DNA from: Conchocele bisecta
Taxonomy: Eukaryota > Mollusca > Bivalvia > Lucinida > Thyasiridae
Assembly (NCBI GenBank): GCA_029237695.1
Contig: CM055275.1
Location: forward strand, 4,962,160-5,026,159
DNA length: 64,000 bases
Reading direction: 5' to 3'
How positions within the stretch are numbered: the stretch's first letter is position 1; every line of letters begins with the position of its first letter. The notes below the pieces were generated by a model. It had not been told where the DNA came from, made no database searches, and saw only the letters and a list, made by a program, of their open reading frames with translations. This document shows positions 55,370-64,000 of the stretch, piece after piece. Position numbers and translations under genes: made by a program.

Positions 55370-55960
55370 TTATGGATAGCGATATGTTTCTTGTACTATA
55401 CAAGTCCTTGGTACGTCCCATTCTGGAGTACTCGACATGTGTTTGGTCACCATACCTGAAGAAGGATATTCGTAGGGTTGAAAGTATTCAGAGGAGAGCC
55501 ACGAAACTTGCTATAATATAAGTCATCTTCAATATGCTGATAGAATGAAAACACTTGGAATACCTACACTAGAATATCGCAGGAAACGTAGTGACTTAAT
55601 CCAAGTCTTTAAAGCTGTGCACGGTTTGGATGATATGAAATGGCAGGATATGTTCACTTTATCAACAAACGACACAAGAGGACACTCCTTGAAATTATAC
55701 AAAAAACAATGTCGCACAACCCAGAGACTAAATACATTCACACTAAGAGTAGTGGACTTATGGAACAGCCTATCTGAAGGAACAATTAATGCTGAAAGCC
55801 TGAACGAGTTTAAGTCCCTCCTGAATGAAGAAAACTGGAACGAAAACAAGTTTTCTCCGTGTTAACCATATCACAACAATAGTGACATTATACAATATTT
55901 ACATACGTTTATCTACACGTCGAAGCCGCAGACCCCCACATACGTTATATATAGTTTAAA
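55370..55960 (+). mobile_element. 5'-truncated non-LTR retrotransposon (LINE), 3' end
   Basis: The frame from 55372 reads MDSDMFLVLYKSLVRPILEY, then STCVWSPYLKKDIRRVESIQ RRATKLA, the reverse-transcriptase thumb region. After a 5-base insertion it continues in another frame as SHLQYADRMKTLGIPTLEYR RKRSDLIQVFKAVHGLDD and RGHSLKLYKK, down to FKSLL, stopping at 55865. The pattern fits the jockey/CR1/L2 group. The copy is dead on arrival and frameshifted. The frames on the opposite strand are shadows. Confidence 0.88.
55545..55865 (+). pseudogene. Reverse transcriptase C-terminal fragment
   Basis: 107 codons beginning at MKTLGIPTLEYRRKRSDLIQ and ending with the stop after ENKFSPC. LExRRxRxDLIxVxKxxHG, RGHSLKLYK and LRVVDLWNSLxE are typical of the C-terminal domain of CR1/jockey-like reverse transcriptases. 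It is not an independent gene. The methionine at 55545 is internal to the original protein. Confidence 0.88.
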
Positions 55961-56005
55961 AATTAGTGTTTGTAACGAAGATACGTCAAACTAACAGAGG
56001 GACCA

Positions 56006-58104
56006 CAGGGCTGTACAAATCGGCACGCCCGACGCCCGGGACAAGTCGGTTTTGGTCTCGGGCAAGTGGCTCTATGCTGAAAGTTGGTCCCGGGCAAGTC
56101 ACTATTTTCCGTTGAAACGTCCCGCCACAAGCCTGTTTTCTTCACTAGACTAATCCTAAATTGTAACATTTCATCGATCGATAACGCCTCGGGCGTGTGT
56201 CGGCTTCCCTGTGGCGATACACACTTACACAGAAGCTGCTATACTGTGTATATAGCAAGAAAAGTGATATACTAGCTGTGACCCTGATTAGATTAATTTA
56301 TTCGAATTTGAAAGCATAATCCCACCGACAATTCCGCATGAACTTTTTTGTCAACTTTTCAACACAATTGACGGAAAATATTTTCGAAATCAATATCGGC
56401 GAAATATGGCGACAGATCTGCGTATAATCCAGAGTTTTTTTTTAATCCATTCCTTTCGGAATACACATTTACGGGTATGATATTATTAAAAAAAAATAAT
56501 TTATTTTTGTTATTTCTCAATGAAAGTATACGATGTGACCACTCATTTGAACAGTCTCGACGAGACGGATTAAATGGTGGTAGCGGCATATACTTCTGAG
56601 TGCATAGAAGGAAAAGCGTATCCTCAGCATGAAATGGGTTACTGCATGATTGCCCCGTGATGCGATGATGAAAGTCGCACTTTCGCGACGTCTGTGGCAC
56701 ATCAAAAGGCGTGTTGACCAATCAGTAACATTTCAAAACATAGCCTAAAGGTCACACAGTTTACAGCCTCGTGCTGAATGAGGTCATACAATAAACACCT
56801 GTACACACAGCTGGGTGTATCGTTTTTTTGCACAAAGCATCACACAAATCTCGTCTGTGTAATATGTGTCGGGTGTAATCGCATCTGGATTTGGAATTCA
56901 TATATCCCCTGGCACTGATATTGCACGGTTCGGATAAGCAACACGGAAGGTCGTATGTCGCCGGACTTCCGTGCAATAGGGGGGTCGCACTGTATGCATA
57001 TTAACATGATTACCTGATTAAAGGTATTACATTTGCTAACATACTAATAATAATTATTTCATGTACTTTGAATGTCGTTGTTTGAATAAACTTACAGAAA
57101 TCATGAATCAACTAATTACACGATGACTACGACGTACGACAAATTTTTTTTTGATTTTTTTTCTTTTTCTTCTCTATTTTTTTAATATTTTGTTTTGGGA
57201 TCCACGAGAGACCCGCGTTATAATGGAGATCGCGCTATACGCGATCGCGTTATAATGGAGCTGCAGTGTAATTAGCGAATTAACAGCTGTTGCCAACAAA
57301 AAAAAACTGAACTTTCAAAAAGTTTATTATTTACCGTTCCGCGAACATACTGATAGACATTAAATATTGTAAATATAGACGTGATTTCATTTTCGAGACG
57401 GTCAAATGAGTAGACTCCGTAATTTAATTCACAAAACGTCGATGTTTTTACACCGAAAATTCTGGAATATACGCTCAAAATTATAGATAGACCATTAAAC
57501 ACCAATCAATCGATCTTTCCTGATTGCCAGGGTTCCCGTTACTAGTAATATGTTATTGCCAACATTTTTATAGCAACTAAAGTGCATGTATTATGCACAC
57601 ATGGATATACATACGCCGAGAACCGTTGGTTGGAAGCTTCTATACGGAGTTGGTAATGTGTGTCCATGTGTTCATATTACATGTACTAACGGCACAATAG
57701 ATTATACCGTTAAACACCAATCAATCCAATTTGTGATGCACTGATATATTGCGTGATTGAGACCTGATTGTTTATGTAATAAATTGTTGATTGATGAGCT
57801 GTAGTTATTCTCTCTCTCTTTGCACCCGGAAAAGGAAACATTCAATCTGGCTTTTCTATTTTTGAGTAACTGACAGGGAACGACTGGTCCTAATTGCAGA
57901 CTCTGCAACCACCGTTATACCCATGCCATAGTTCTCTATGGTTGTGTTGTTACAGTTTCGTATAAGAAGTTTTACGAGGACAAGTCATTTTTTCAAAACC
58001 ACTTGCCCTGAAAATTATAATTTCCAGGACAAGTCGGGGCAAGTCACTTTTGTCAAGTCACTTGTCCGGGACAAGTGGCTAAAAAATCAATTTCTACAGC
58101 CCTG
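56006..58104. mobile_element. 2.1-kb TIR element with 5-bp target duplication GACCA
   Basis: It begins CAGGGCTGTACAAATCGG and ends ATTTCTACAGCCCTG (inverted). GACCA lies on both sides (56001-56005 and 58105-58109). Within 110 bp of each end are several copies of CGGG(A)CAAGT(G/C) or its inverse CACTTGTCC, likely transposase-binding subterminal repeats. No transposase frame was recognised; the interior holds other MITE fragments (56430-56645; 57195-57262, CGTTATAATGGAGCTGCAGTG). It is probably non-autonomous. Superfamily is unassigned; the CAGGG end is hAT-like. Confidence 0.75.
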
Positions 58105-58109
58105 GACCA

Positions 58110-58769
58110 TATAAGCATGTGTGCTTAAATTAAGGTCCAACAGATCCAGGTAACAATCCAGGTAACAATCCAGGAATTATAATTTTATTTGTTGTTGTTG
58201 TTGTTCGAAGAAGGAACTAAAATTGCTGGGCCCTTTGCTGGTTTGATTGCTCAGAGCTTGACATTAGTGTTTGTCCAATTGCCTGGAACATGATGTCTGG
58301 CATGCTGTATTTAAAAGTACTTCAAAAACTCATCTTTTTTGTGACAGCAGTGGAACCTCTCAAATCTGGACATCCAAGGACATCCAATTCAACTATGTGA
58401 GCTGTGTGCTTTCCAATCAAGAACAGACATTTTTGGTGAAGTCAATCTCTTTTTGAATATGACTCACTAGTAACAATGAAATTGCGAATTTTCATGGCAT
58501 TTTCCACTAAATTTTCCACTAAATTCATGAATAGTAATAAAAATGAGCTTTTACAGCCTTTTAGTAATTGATACTGGTCTACATTTACTCAGAGAAAGAT
58601 AATAATACCACTGCATATAAATCACTAAAGGAAAATGAAAACTTAAACAAGTATACATTTATAATATATTTCAATTGGGAATTTTTAAAAGAAAATTAAG
58701 TGGGGTGGGGGGGGGGGAGGGAGGGAGGGGAATTTATAATAACTATTTATCATTGGGAACATACGTGAG
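58110..58769. other. No gene seen
   Basis: (GTT)n at 58188-58206, a CAGTGGAACCTCTCAAATCT fragment at 58351 and a G run at 58700-58730. No exon is supported. Confidence 0.5.
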
Positions 58770-59128
58770 TGTGAGTGGAAAAATGTGGCTTATGGGTTTT
58801 GTGACCGGTGTGGATGCACATCAGTCTGTGCATCCGGACAGTCTGATCAGGATCTGCACTATTTGCCACTCAATCAAATAATTATCTTGTTACAGGCTAT
58901 ACATGAGTGTTCTATATGATCAGGAGCTAACCTTGTCAAAAATGCCATCAGCCTGTTGTAAAACTAGATTGTTGTAAAACTATGGGAGTGTGCTATTTGA
59001 TCAGAAGCTAACCTTGTCATAAATGCCATCAGCCTGTTGTAAAACTAGATTGTTGTAAAACTATGGGAGTGTGCTATTTGATCAGAAGCTACCCTGGTCA
59101 CACATGCCATGAGTTTCTCCAGTCACAG
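58770..59128. mobile_element. Family G MITE abutting an epimerase exon
   Basis: GAGTGGAAAAATGTGGCTTA at the left and CATGAGTTTCTCCAGTCACAG at the right. GGAGCTAACCTTGTCA...GCCTGTTGTAAAACTA is doubled inside. The right terminus ends 21 bp before the exon at 59150, so it has become the 3' end of the intron. Confidence 0.75.
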
Positions 59129-59149
59129 ACATGTTTGTGTGTTTTTCAG

Positions 59150-59211
59150 GCACTGGGCTCATTGGGAGAAACTTTGTCCATCACCCGGTGTCCAATAACC
59201 TGGCCGGGATG
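59150..59211 (+). CDS. Epimerase/dehydratase (extended SDR), Rossmann exon
   Basis: The acceptor TGTGTGTTTTTCAG precedes (G)TGLIGRNFVHHPVSNNLAGM; the donor is ATG|GTAAGT. G-T-G-L-I-G-R-N is the GxxGxxG nucleotide-binding loop of extended short-chain dehydrogenases/reductases. The exon begins with two codon-completing bases and ends in phase 0, matching the next exon. It is the N-terminal part of the same family as the minus-strand exons at 40-44 kb. Confidence 0.82.
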
Positions 59212-59592
59212 GTAAGTTAAGATTAAGGACTGACGTTATTAAACATTATCATGATTAGCATTTCTGTCGAAGATAATAGCTTTGTACATTTCAATATGTG
59301 ATTGAATATCTGTACCCAGCATATCTGACCCTGTTGTCCTTAGTGTATACTATACTGTGCATTGCATAATTTTCCTAAAGTGTTTGAAAATGAGTCCCAT
59401 GCCCAAATTAATTGTCCACCAAATTGAACATGATGCCACCAAAATCTGGCATAGCGTGGCTTCATGCTAAAATAGGCTGGATGAAACACTCGTACTACTA
59501 TACTATAAATTCCACTCTATAATAATACAGTAATTTCTGTATAATGTTCAAGTTCCACTCTCTCACTCTGTATAACTCCCTCATAATTCCAG

Positions 59593-59695
59593 ATCCGCGT
59601 GCCACCACCGATGGCCTGGTTGAATGTCCGTCATGAGGACACCTTCGCTAATCCCGTCGTTGAGTAGTTTAAGCATGTTAACCTCATAAATATAT
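59593..59695 (+). CDS. Epimerase/dehydratase exon 2, with in-frame stop
   Basis: The acceptor TCATAATTCCAG precedes IRVPPPMAWLNVRHEDTFAN PVVE. Then comes an in-frame TAG (59665-59667), then FKHVNLINI to the donor T|GTGAGT. Four downstream copies read GAG-TTT-AAG where this has GAG-TAG-TTT-AAG, so the stop is a clean 3-base insertion. The family normally has xIRVxDKxPPxxAWLN here. As read, this copy would truncate the protein. Either it is an error or polymorphism, or the locus is inactive. Confidence 0.75.
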
Positions 59696-59758
59696 GTGAG
59701 TATAGGGCTACAGTTGGTTTGTTTGTTGGGGTTTGATGGTGGTGTACAATGTACGTAT

Positions 59759-60262
59759 TTTGGTTGAATGTACGACACCAGGACACCTTCGCTAATTTCG
59801 TCGTTGAGTTTAAGTACGCGAACCTCATCAATATAGGTCGGTATAAGGCCACTGAGTGTGTTTTTGTTGAGGTGTGATGGTGGTGTAGTTTGGTTGAATG
59901 TCCAGCATGAGGATGCCTTCGCTAATCCTGTTGTTGAGTTTAAGCAGACGAACCCAATCAATATAGGTCAGTATAGGGCCACAGAGGGTGTGTTTGTTGA
60001 GGTGTGATGGTGGTGTAGTTTGGTTGAATGTCCAACATGAGGACGCCTTCGCTAATCCCATCGTTAAGTTTAAGCAGGCTAACCCAATCAATATTGGTCA
60101 GTATAGGGCCATAGAGGGTGTGATGGTGGTGTATTTTTGCTTTGCTAATCCCGTCGTTGAGTTTAAGCACGCTAACCTGATCAATATAGGTAAGTATAGG
60201 GCTGCAGTGGGTTTGTTTCTTGGGCTTTGATGGTGGTGTATTTTGGTTGTATGTACGAAGGG
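59759..60262 (+). repeat. Four further tandem copies of epimerase exon 2 (130-bp unit) and a remnant
   Basis: Copies at 59759-59836, 59889-59966, 60019-60096 and 60133-60189 (internally deleted), with a remnant at 60242. The unit is 130 bp. Copies 2-4 encode open WLNV(Q/R)H(E/Q)D(A/T)FANxxV ... INI without the stop. All lack the true acceptor: they start after TGGTGGTGTAG, a G-rich context. The last copy has the best donor, ATATAG|GTAAGT, which joins in phase to the 61311 exon. Confidence 0.85.
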
Positions 60263-60429
60263 TATATAGTTTGTGTTTTTGTTTTTGGTCCAGGCGGCAG
60301 CTGGGAGTATCTGTGAGCCCCTCCTAACTTGCTCCAGTTCAATCCTGGAGGTCATGGCTTCAATTACCGCCTTCGGCATTAACAATATTTTCATATTATT
60401 GCCATTTCACTAACATACATGATCTTTAA

Positions 60430-60996
60430 AGGTACATGCCCACTCAGTAGGCACAAACTGTTCTTTATATGGGATACATCATCTGAACAAAATAAAAATT
60501 CATTCACCATTAGCCCACAAACTGTTCTTTGATATGGAACATCATCTTGAACAAAATAAACATTCATTCACCATTAGCCCACGCATTGATTGGCATTATT
60601 ATACATTTTATATCAGACGTAAAATTTCCACACCGACATCAGGGGCGATAACTGTGTTTCCTTAAAATGTTAACGGACATTACTATTTATTCTCTGTATT
60701 TATTTTTTATGTGAAATGATCATACTTTATAATCTGTCTATAATATTATTTTTTCAGGTGACGCATTTAATTAGTATAAATAACTAAAAATTATCATATC
60801 TCATTTGCATATGAAAATAGCCTGATACCACCGCGATTCACTATCAGTAAAATAAATATTACTAAATGATTATATCTGTATAGCGGGCACTTGTAATTTT
60901 TAGAACTGGTGGAATAGTGACACAATTATACACGTACCGGTATTTAATTCCTATAAAGAACATTTTGTGCCTACTGAGTGGCATGTACATGTATCT
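60430..60996. mobile_element. MITE with TTAA target duplication, copy 2
   Basis: TTAA at 60426-60429 and 60997-61000 flank AGGTACATGCCCACTCAGTA GGCACAAA and its inverse at the right end. It is longer than copy 1 at 41843-42259 and includes an extra tandem of AAACTGTTCTTTATATGG. It is intronic in the plus-strand epimerase. Confidence 0.8.
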
Positions 60997-61067
60997 TTAA
61001 GCCTAGGTTCCGTTTATTTTGAAACCGACGTCCCGTCTCTATGCGACCTTAGCTGTTGCTGCGACGT

Positions 61068-61290
61068 TAAACCCACAGGTTGAAGTAACGGACCGAGGTC
61101 TATAAATACATTAAATATGCATAAAAGCATCCATAAATGGAGAAAAAAAAAGCTAAACAATTTTTTGTATGGAGTATATGGAGGGAGTAAAAAAAGAATT
61201 TAGCTTTTTTTTCTCCATTTATTGATGCTTTTAGGCATATTTAATGTATTTATAGACCTCGGTCCGTTACTTCCACCTGTGGTTAAACCC
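61068..61290. mobile_element. Long foldback MITE next to an epimerase exon
   Basis: The arms of about 90 bp (CACAGGTTGAAGTAACGGAC CGAGGTCTATAAATACATTAAATATGC ... and inverse) surround a short loop. The right arm ends about 20 bp before the acceptor of the 61311 exon. Confidence 0.85.
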
Positions 61291-61310
61291 ATTCACTTTC
61301 ATGTTTTCAG

Positions 61311-61402
61311 CATCAGTGGAGAGCGTATTCACATTGCCGGACGCGGAGTTTGACTTTGTTGTCAACTTTGCCGCGGAGACAAAGTACGGACAGACAGATC
61401 CT
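61311..61402 (+). CDS. Epimerase/dehydratase (extended SDR) exon 3
   Basis: The acceptor CTTTCATGTTTTCAG precedes (x)SVESVFTLPDAEFDFVVNFA, then AETKYGQTDP, and the donor CCT|GTAAGT. 'DFVxNFAAETKYGQTDP' is a strongly conserved block of this epimerase family, at the fourth strand of the Rossmann fold. The exon begins with two codon-completing bases, in phase with the exon 2 donor. Later exons should lie beyond the right edge or, if the locus is inverted, at 44 kb on minus. Confidence 0.85.
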
Positions 61403-62784
61403 GTAAGTTATCTGCTCAAGTATGATTTTAGGTGCATGAAACTGTTTCATGAATTTGTACAACAAATTCATGAAACAATTTCATCAACCAATACATTTTA
61501 TGAAAGATCCTTTCTTTTTAGTGGGTCAAGTTGGTGGTATATAGCTGAATATGGTTATGCGGAATGCTATGTTCCCCATGATCCGAAAACACCAGGCTTC
61601 TTGTATTCCACCGACAAATTGATTTGACTTGGTTTGTCCGTCACAGACAATTTCACGTCTATTTCTTACGTCTTATAATATTCCCTTATGTCATCCTGAC
61701 CTAGATCAGACCACGAAAATGTTATACTTGAGAAAAAGTACATGCTGCAAAGTGAAAATCAAATATTGCCACATTTGCTCGGCGGTGTTTTTGTCAGAAA
61801 GTTATTAAAGGAAAAACTTACTGTGAAAATGTTGTCGTACATTACTTCACTAGGTCTTATTTTTAGTAGTTTAGCAGTTTAATAAGAAAGTTATTAAAGG
61901 AAAAACCAATTGTGAAACTGATGTCGGACATTACATCCCTAGGTCTTGAAGTCATGTGATCGTGCCCCTACACTTGGTATTTTCAGAACTTACCTGTAAG
62001 CACACCTGGTAAATATATTGCCTGTGTCTTTTATCTTTGTGTCCCAGCATTGCTGTCTTGATGCCATGGTAACATTATAAACCTACAAGTGAGTGATCTC
62101 ATTAGTGACCAATATACAAGAAGAGTAACCAATCAATACTACATGTGTGTCAACTACAGCCTGAAGGCTTTGAAAATTGAACAATCATTCATCTTTGAAC
62201 CATTTGAAAATAAAGTGGTAACATAGTTTTTGTTGTCATTTAACCTTTATTCCACAGGTGTATCAGGGATGGTGAACTTATTGCTTCTCTAATAATAGAC
62301 AATTCATCGAGGTTGTTGGTTTTCATGGCAATTTTTATATCGCTGATTTTCTGTGTGTTTTTGTCCCGCCCGCTTGCAGACAGCGCGATATAGTCAGCAC
62401 ATATGTACGTCCGTCTGTTCGGTTAAAGTTTCTTGTTATACTATCAAAGCTCGTTTATTACCATCAAATGCCTTGGCGGGCGTGACATGCGGGCCGCGGC
62501 CATCTAGTTAAACATAATTGGGAAAGTTTTAACCATTTAACATCCCTGCTATGCGTTGTTCCATGTGCATCATGCTGGTAATGCTGTGACATGGTCGGTA
62601 TGCTTTTATCAGTTTCATCTCTCAGTTGTGTGTCATATTATGTTTTGTGTTGCATAATTTAGATACTGGCTCGACCTTACATCACTTGCGATCAGCATTC
62701 ATGCAGTCTAATCCGGGCATGCATTGCTCTCCATTCAGTCACTGAATTAGACATCAAAGGATGAGTCATAATTGTATAAATGTG
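61403..62784. other. Intronic or intergenic; no exon recognised
   Basis: A hairpin (CATGAAACTGTTTCATGAAT / inverse) lies at 61432-61484. AAGAAAGTTATTAAAGGAAAAAC occurs twice (61797 and 61885) in a short duplication. GGCCGCGGCCATCTAGTTAA at 62491 resembles 14219-14235. No exon with the expected next residues of the epimerase was seen. Confidence 0.5.
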
Positions 62785-63020
62785 GCAGTGACCGGAGAAA
62801 CGAGCTTATGGGTTTTGCGACCAGTGTAGATCCAGATCAGTCTGTGCATCCGCACAGGATCAGGATCTGCACTGTTCGCCAGTCCATCAATGAAACATCT
62901 GTCATGCTTCTAACAAGCAATATAGATCATTATCAGGCTACATGAGTGTTCTATTTGATCAGGTGCTACACTGGTAGCGCATACAAATCCCATATGCCAC
63001 ATTTCTCGAGTCACTGCCAC
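62785..63020. mobile_element. Family G MITE
   Basis: GGCAGTGACCGGAGAAACGA GCTTATGGG at the left and CATATGCCACATTTCTCGAG TCACTGCC at the right, with all the usual internal phrases. Confidence 0.8.
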
Positions 63021-63174
63021 AAATATACACAAGACTGATCTGCAATGTGTTGTATATATTGTAAGGTCACTATTATCAGCCAATTGTCCATGTATAGCAT
63101 AGAAGATTTGTGATGAATGTATCGGTATACTAGAGGTAGTATAAAGACATGAGCACCTATAGAATGATACTGCA

Positions 63175-63566
63175 GTGCTCCAGATAAGTAATCGAGTATT
63201 TTCACTCTATCATATCTGAAGCAATTGAGTATTTCAATATTTTAATTGGGTAAAATAAAATCACACTACTGCTTACACATCAACAGACAGCAATTATTGA
63301 ATAGTTTGCTTCGAAATGAAAACATGTCTTGGCATTTCATTAGAATTGTCTCCTTGGAGACAATTCTAATGAAATACCAAGATGTGTTTTCATGAAAAAT
63401 AAGAAAAATATGCTATATTTGTGGTCTGTTTATTGTTTTTTTGCAGCATGATAAAGGTACCACAAATTTTGTATTGCTTTTTGATACTCACTACTTCTGA
63501 TTTCAATTGGGTTTTTGGCAATTTCAATTGGGTATTTACGCAAATACGCAGCTTATCTGGAGCTCT
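63175..63566. mobile_element. AGCTCCAGATAAG MITE, subfamily 1, copy 4
   Basis: GTGCTCCAGATAAGTAATCG to CAGCTTATCTGGAGCTCTG. (TG)ATACTG lies on both sides, a likely target duplication of 6-8 bp. The central palindrome is CATTAGAATTGTCTCCTTGG AGACAATTCTAATG. Confidence 0.82.
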
Positions 63567-63702
63567 GATACTGTTGTCATGTACACTACTCTCATTGCCG
63601 CATGTTGGCATAGCGATGCCATGCTATGATTATGCCTGTTGTTTCAGACAATCACCTGCTCCATTTTCTATTATAAACATGTTTTGTGGCACAATTGTTG
63701 CT

Positions 63703-63881
63703 TAACCCATTTCATATTGAGGATATGCCATCTGTTTGTGCAAAATCCTAATTTTTCCTTCTATGTGCTCAAAAGTATATGTCGCGACCACCATGTGAAC
63801 CGTCTTGTCGAGAAATAACAAAAATAAAATATTTAAAAAAAATAATGTCCGTAAAGATGTATTCCGCATGTAATGGGTTAA
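63703..63881. mobile_element. AACCCATTTC MITE
   Basis: TTAACCCATTTCATATTGAG at the left and CGCATGTAATGGGTTAAG at the right are inverted. The inside has GTATATGTCGCGACCACC and CCGTCTTGTCGAG, as in the 34290-34520 copy. Confidence 0.75.
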
Positions 63882-64000
63882 GAGACGTTCTCATCATATT
63901 AGTTATACATTGATACATATTCTTGAAGAATTACAACCTACAAAACTGTCTTTCCTACTTTGATGGATTGAACAGTATTGCAAGCTTTGGATGTTAGTAT

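Noticed and set aside
55529..55849. 106-codon minus frame
   Set aside because: It is the antisense shadow of the reverse transcriptase fragment on plus.

Overview
This is a eukaryotic, repeat-dominated scaffold window. Signs for this are GT-AG exons with long introns, several SINE/MITE-like families, many satellites and two 500-N scaffold gaps (3640-4139 and 47237-47736). The repeat style points to a mollusc, most likely a bivalve: (GGAC)n-tailed short repeats, 'TGACCTTGACCTTGG' satellites, tRNA-derived elements, and foldback elements starting AGCTCCAGATAAG or GACTGGAGAAATGGGG. The species cannot be fixed from the sequence alone. Most open frames in the window are translations of tandem repeats and are not genes.

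Recognisable genes are few. (1) A Prp3 (U4/U6 snRNP splicing factor) gene lies on the minus strand: start and PWI domain at 37230-37377, then exons at 32180-32265, 30757-31038 and about 30334-30415. It carries single-base frameshifts, at least one in a C run, and its C-terminal half is not visible. (2) An extended-SDR NAD(P)-dependent epimerase/dehydratase is present in two non-overlapping halves on opposite strands. The N-terminal exons are on plus at 59150-59211, 59593-59695 and 61311-61402. The C-terminal exons are on minus at 44044-44136, 42871-42919, 40478-40591 and 40275-40376. The halves would form one colinear gene if the segment from about 44.14 kb to beyond the right edge were inverted. 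Parts of both halves have been tandemly duplicated. (3) A single Cys-rich, LU/three-finger-like exon is on minus at 50496-50631. Weaker exon candidates are at 13854-13947 and 46302-46336.

Layout: 0-2.3 kb, two satellites rich in nuclear-receptor half-sites. 2.7-3.6 kb, foldback repeats. 4.7-7.65 kb, tandem repeats. 7.8-11.6 kb, interspersed elements including a 1.9-kb TIR element. 12.1-13.3 kb, a tRNA-like (Helenus-type) TRIM with an expanded promoter array. 15-23 kb, long satellites interrupted by a second TRIM/LTR insertion. 22.7-29 kb, poor-quality sequence with homopolymer noise. 29-37.4 kb, Prp3 exons among repeats. 38.3-46.3 kb, minisatellites and the C-terminal SDR exons. 47-52.9 kb, sparse. 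53.0-55.4 kb, a transposon with a PHD finger and a MULE-type transposase remnant. 55.4-55.9 kb, the 3' end of a non-LTR retrotransposon. 56.0-58.1 kb, a TIR element with a 5-bp target duplication. 58.8-64 kb, N-terminal SDR exons among MITEs.

No operons, CRISPR arrays, rRNA genes or convincing functional tRNA genes were seen.
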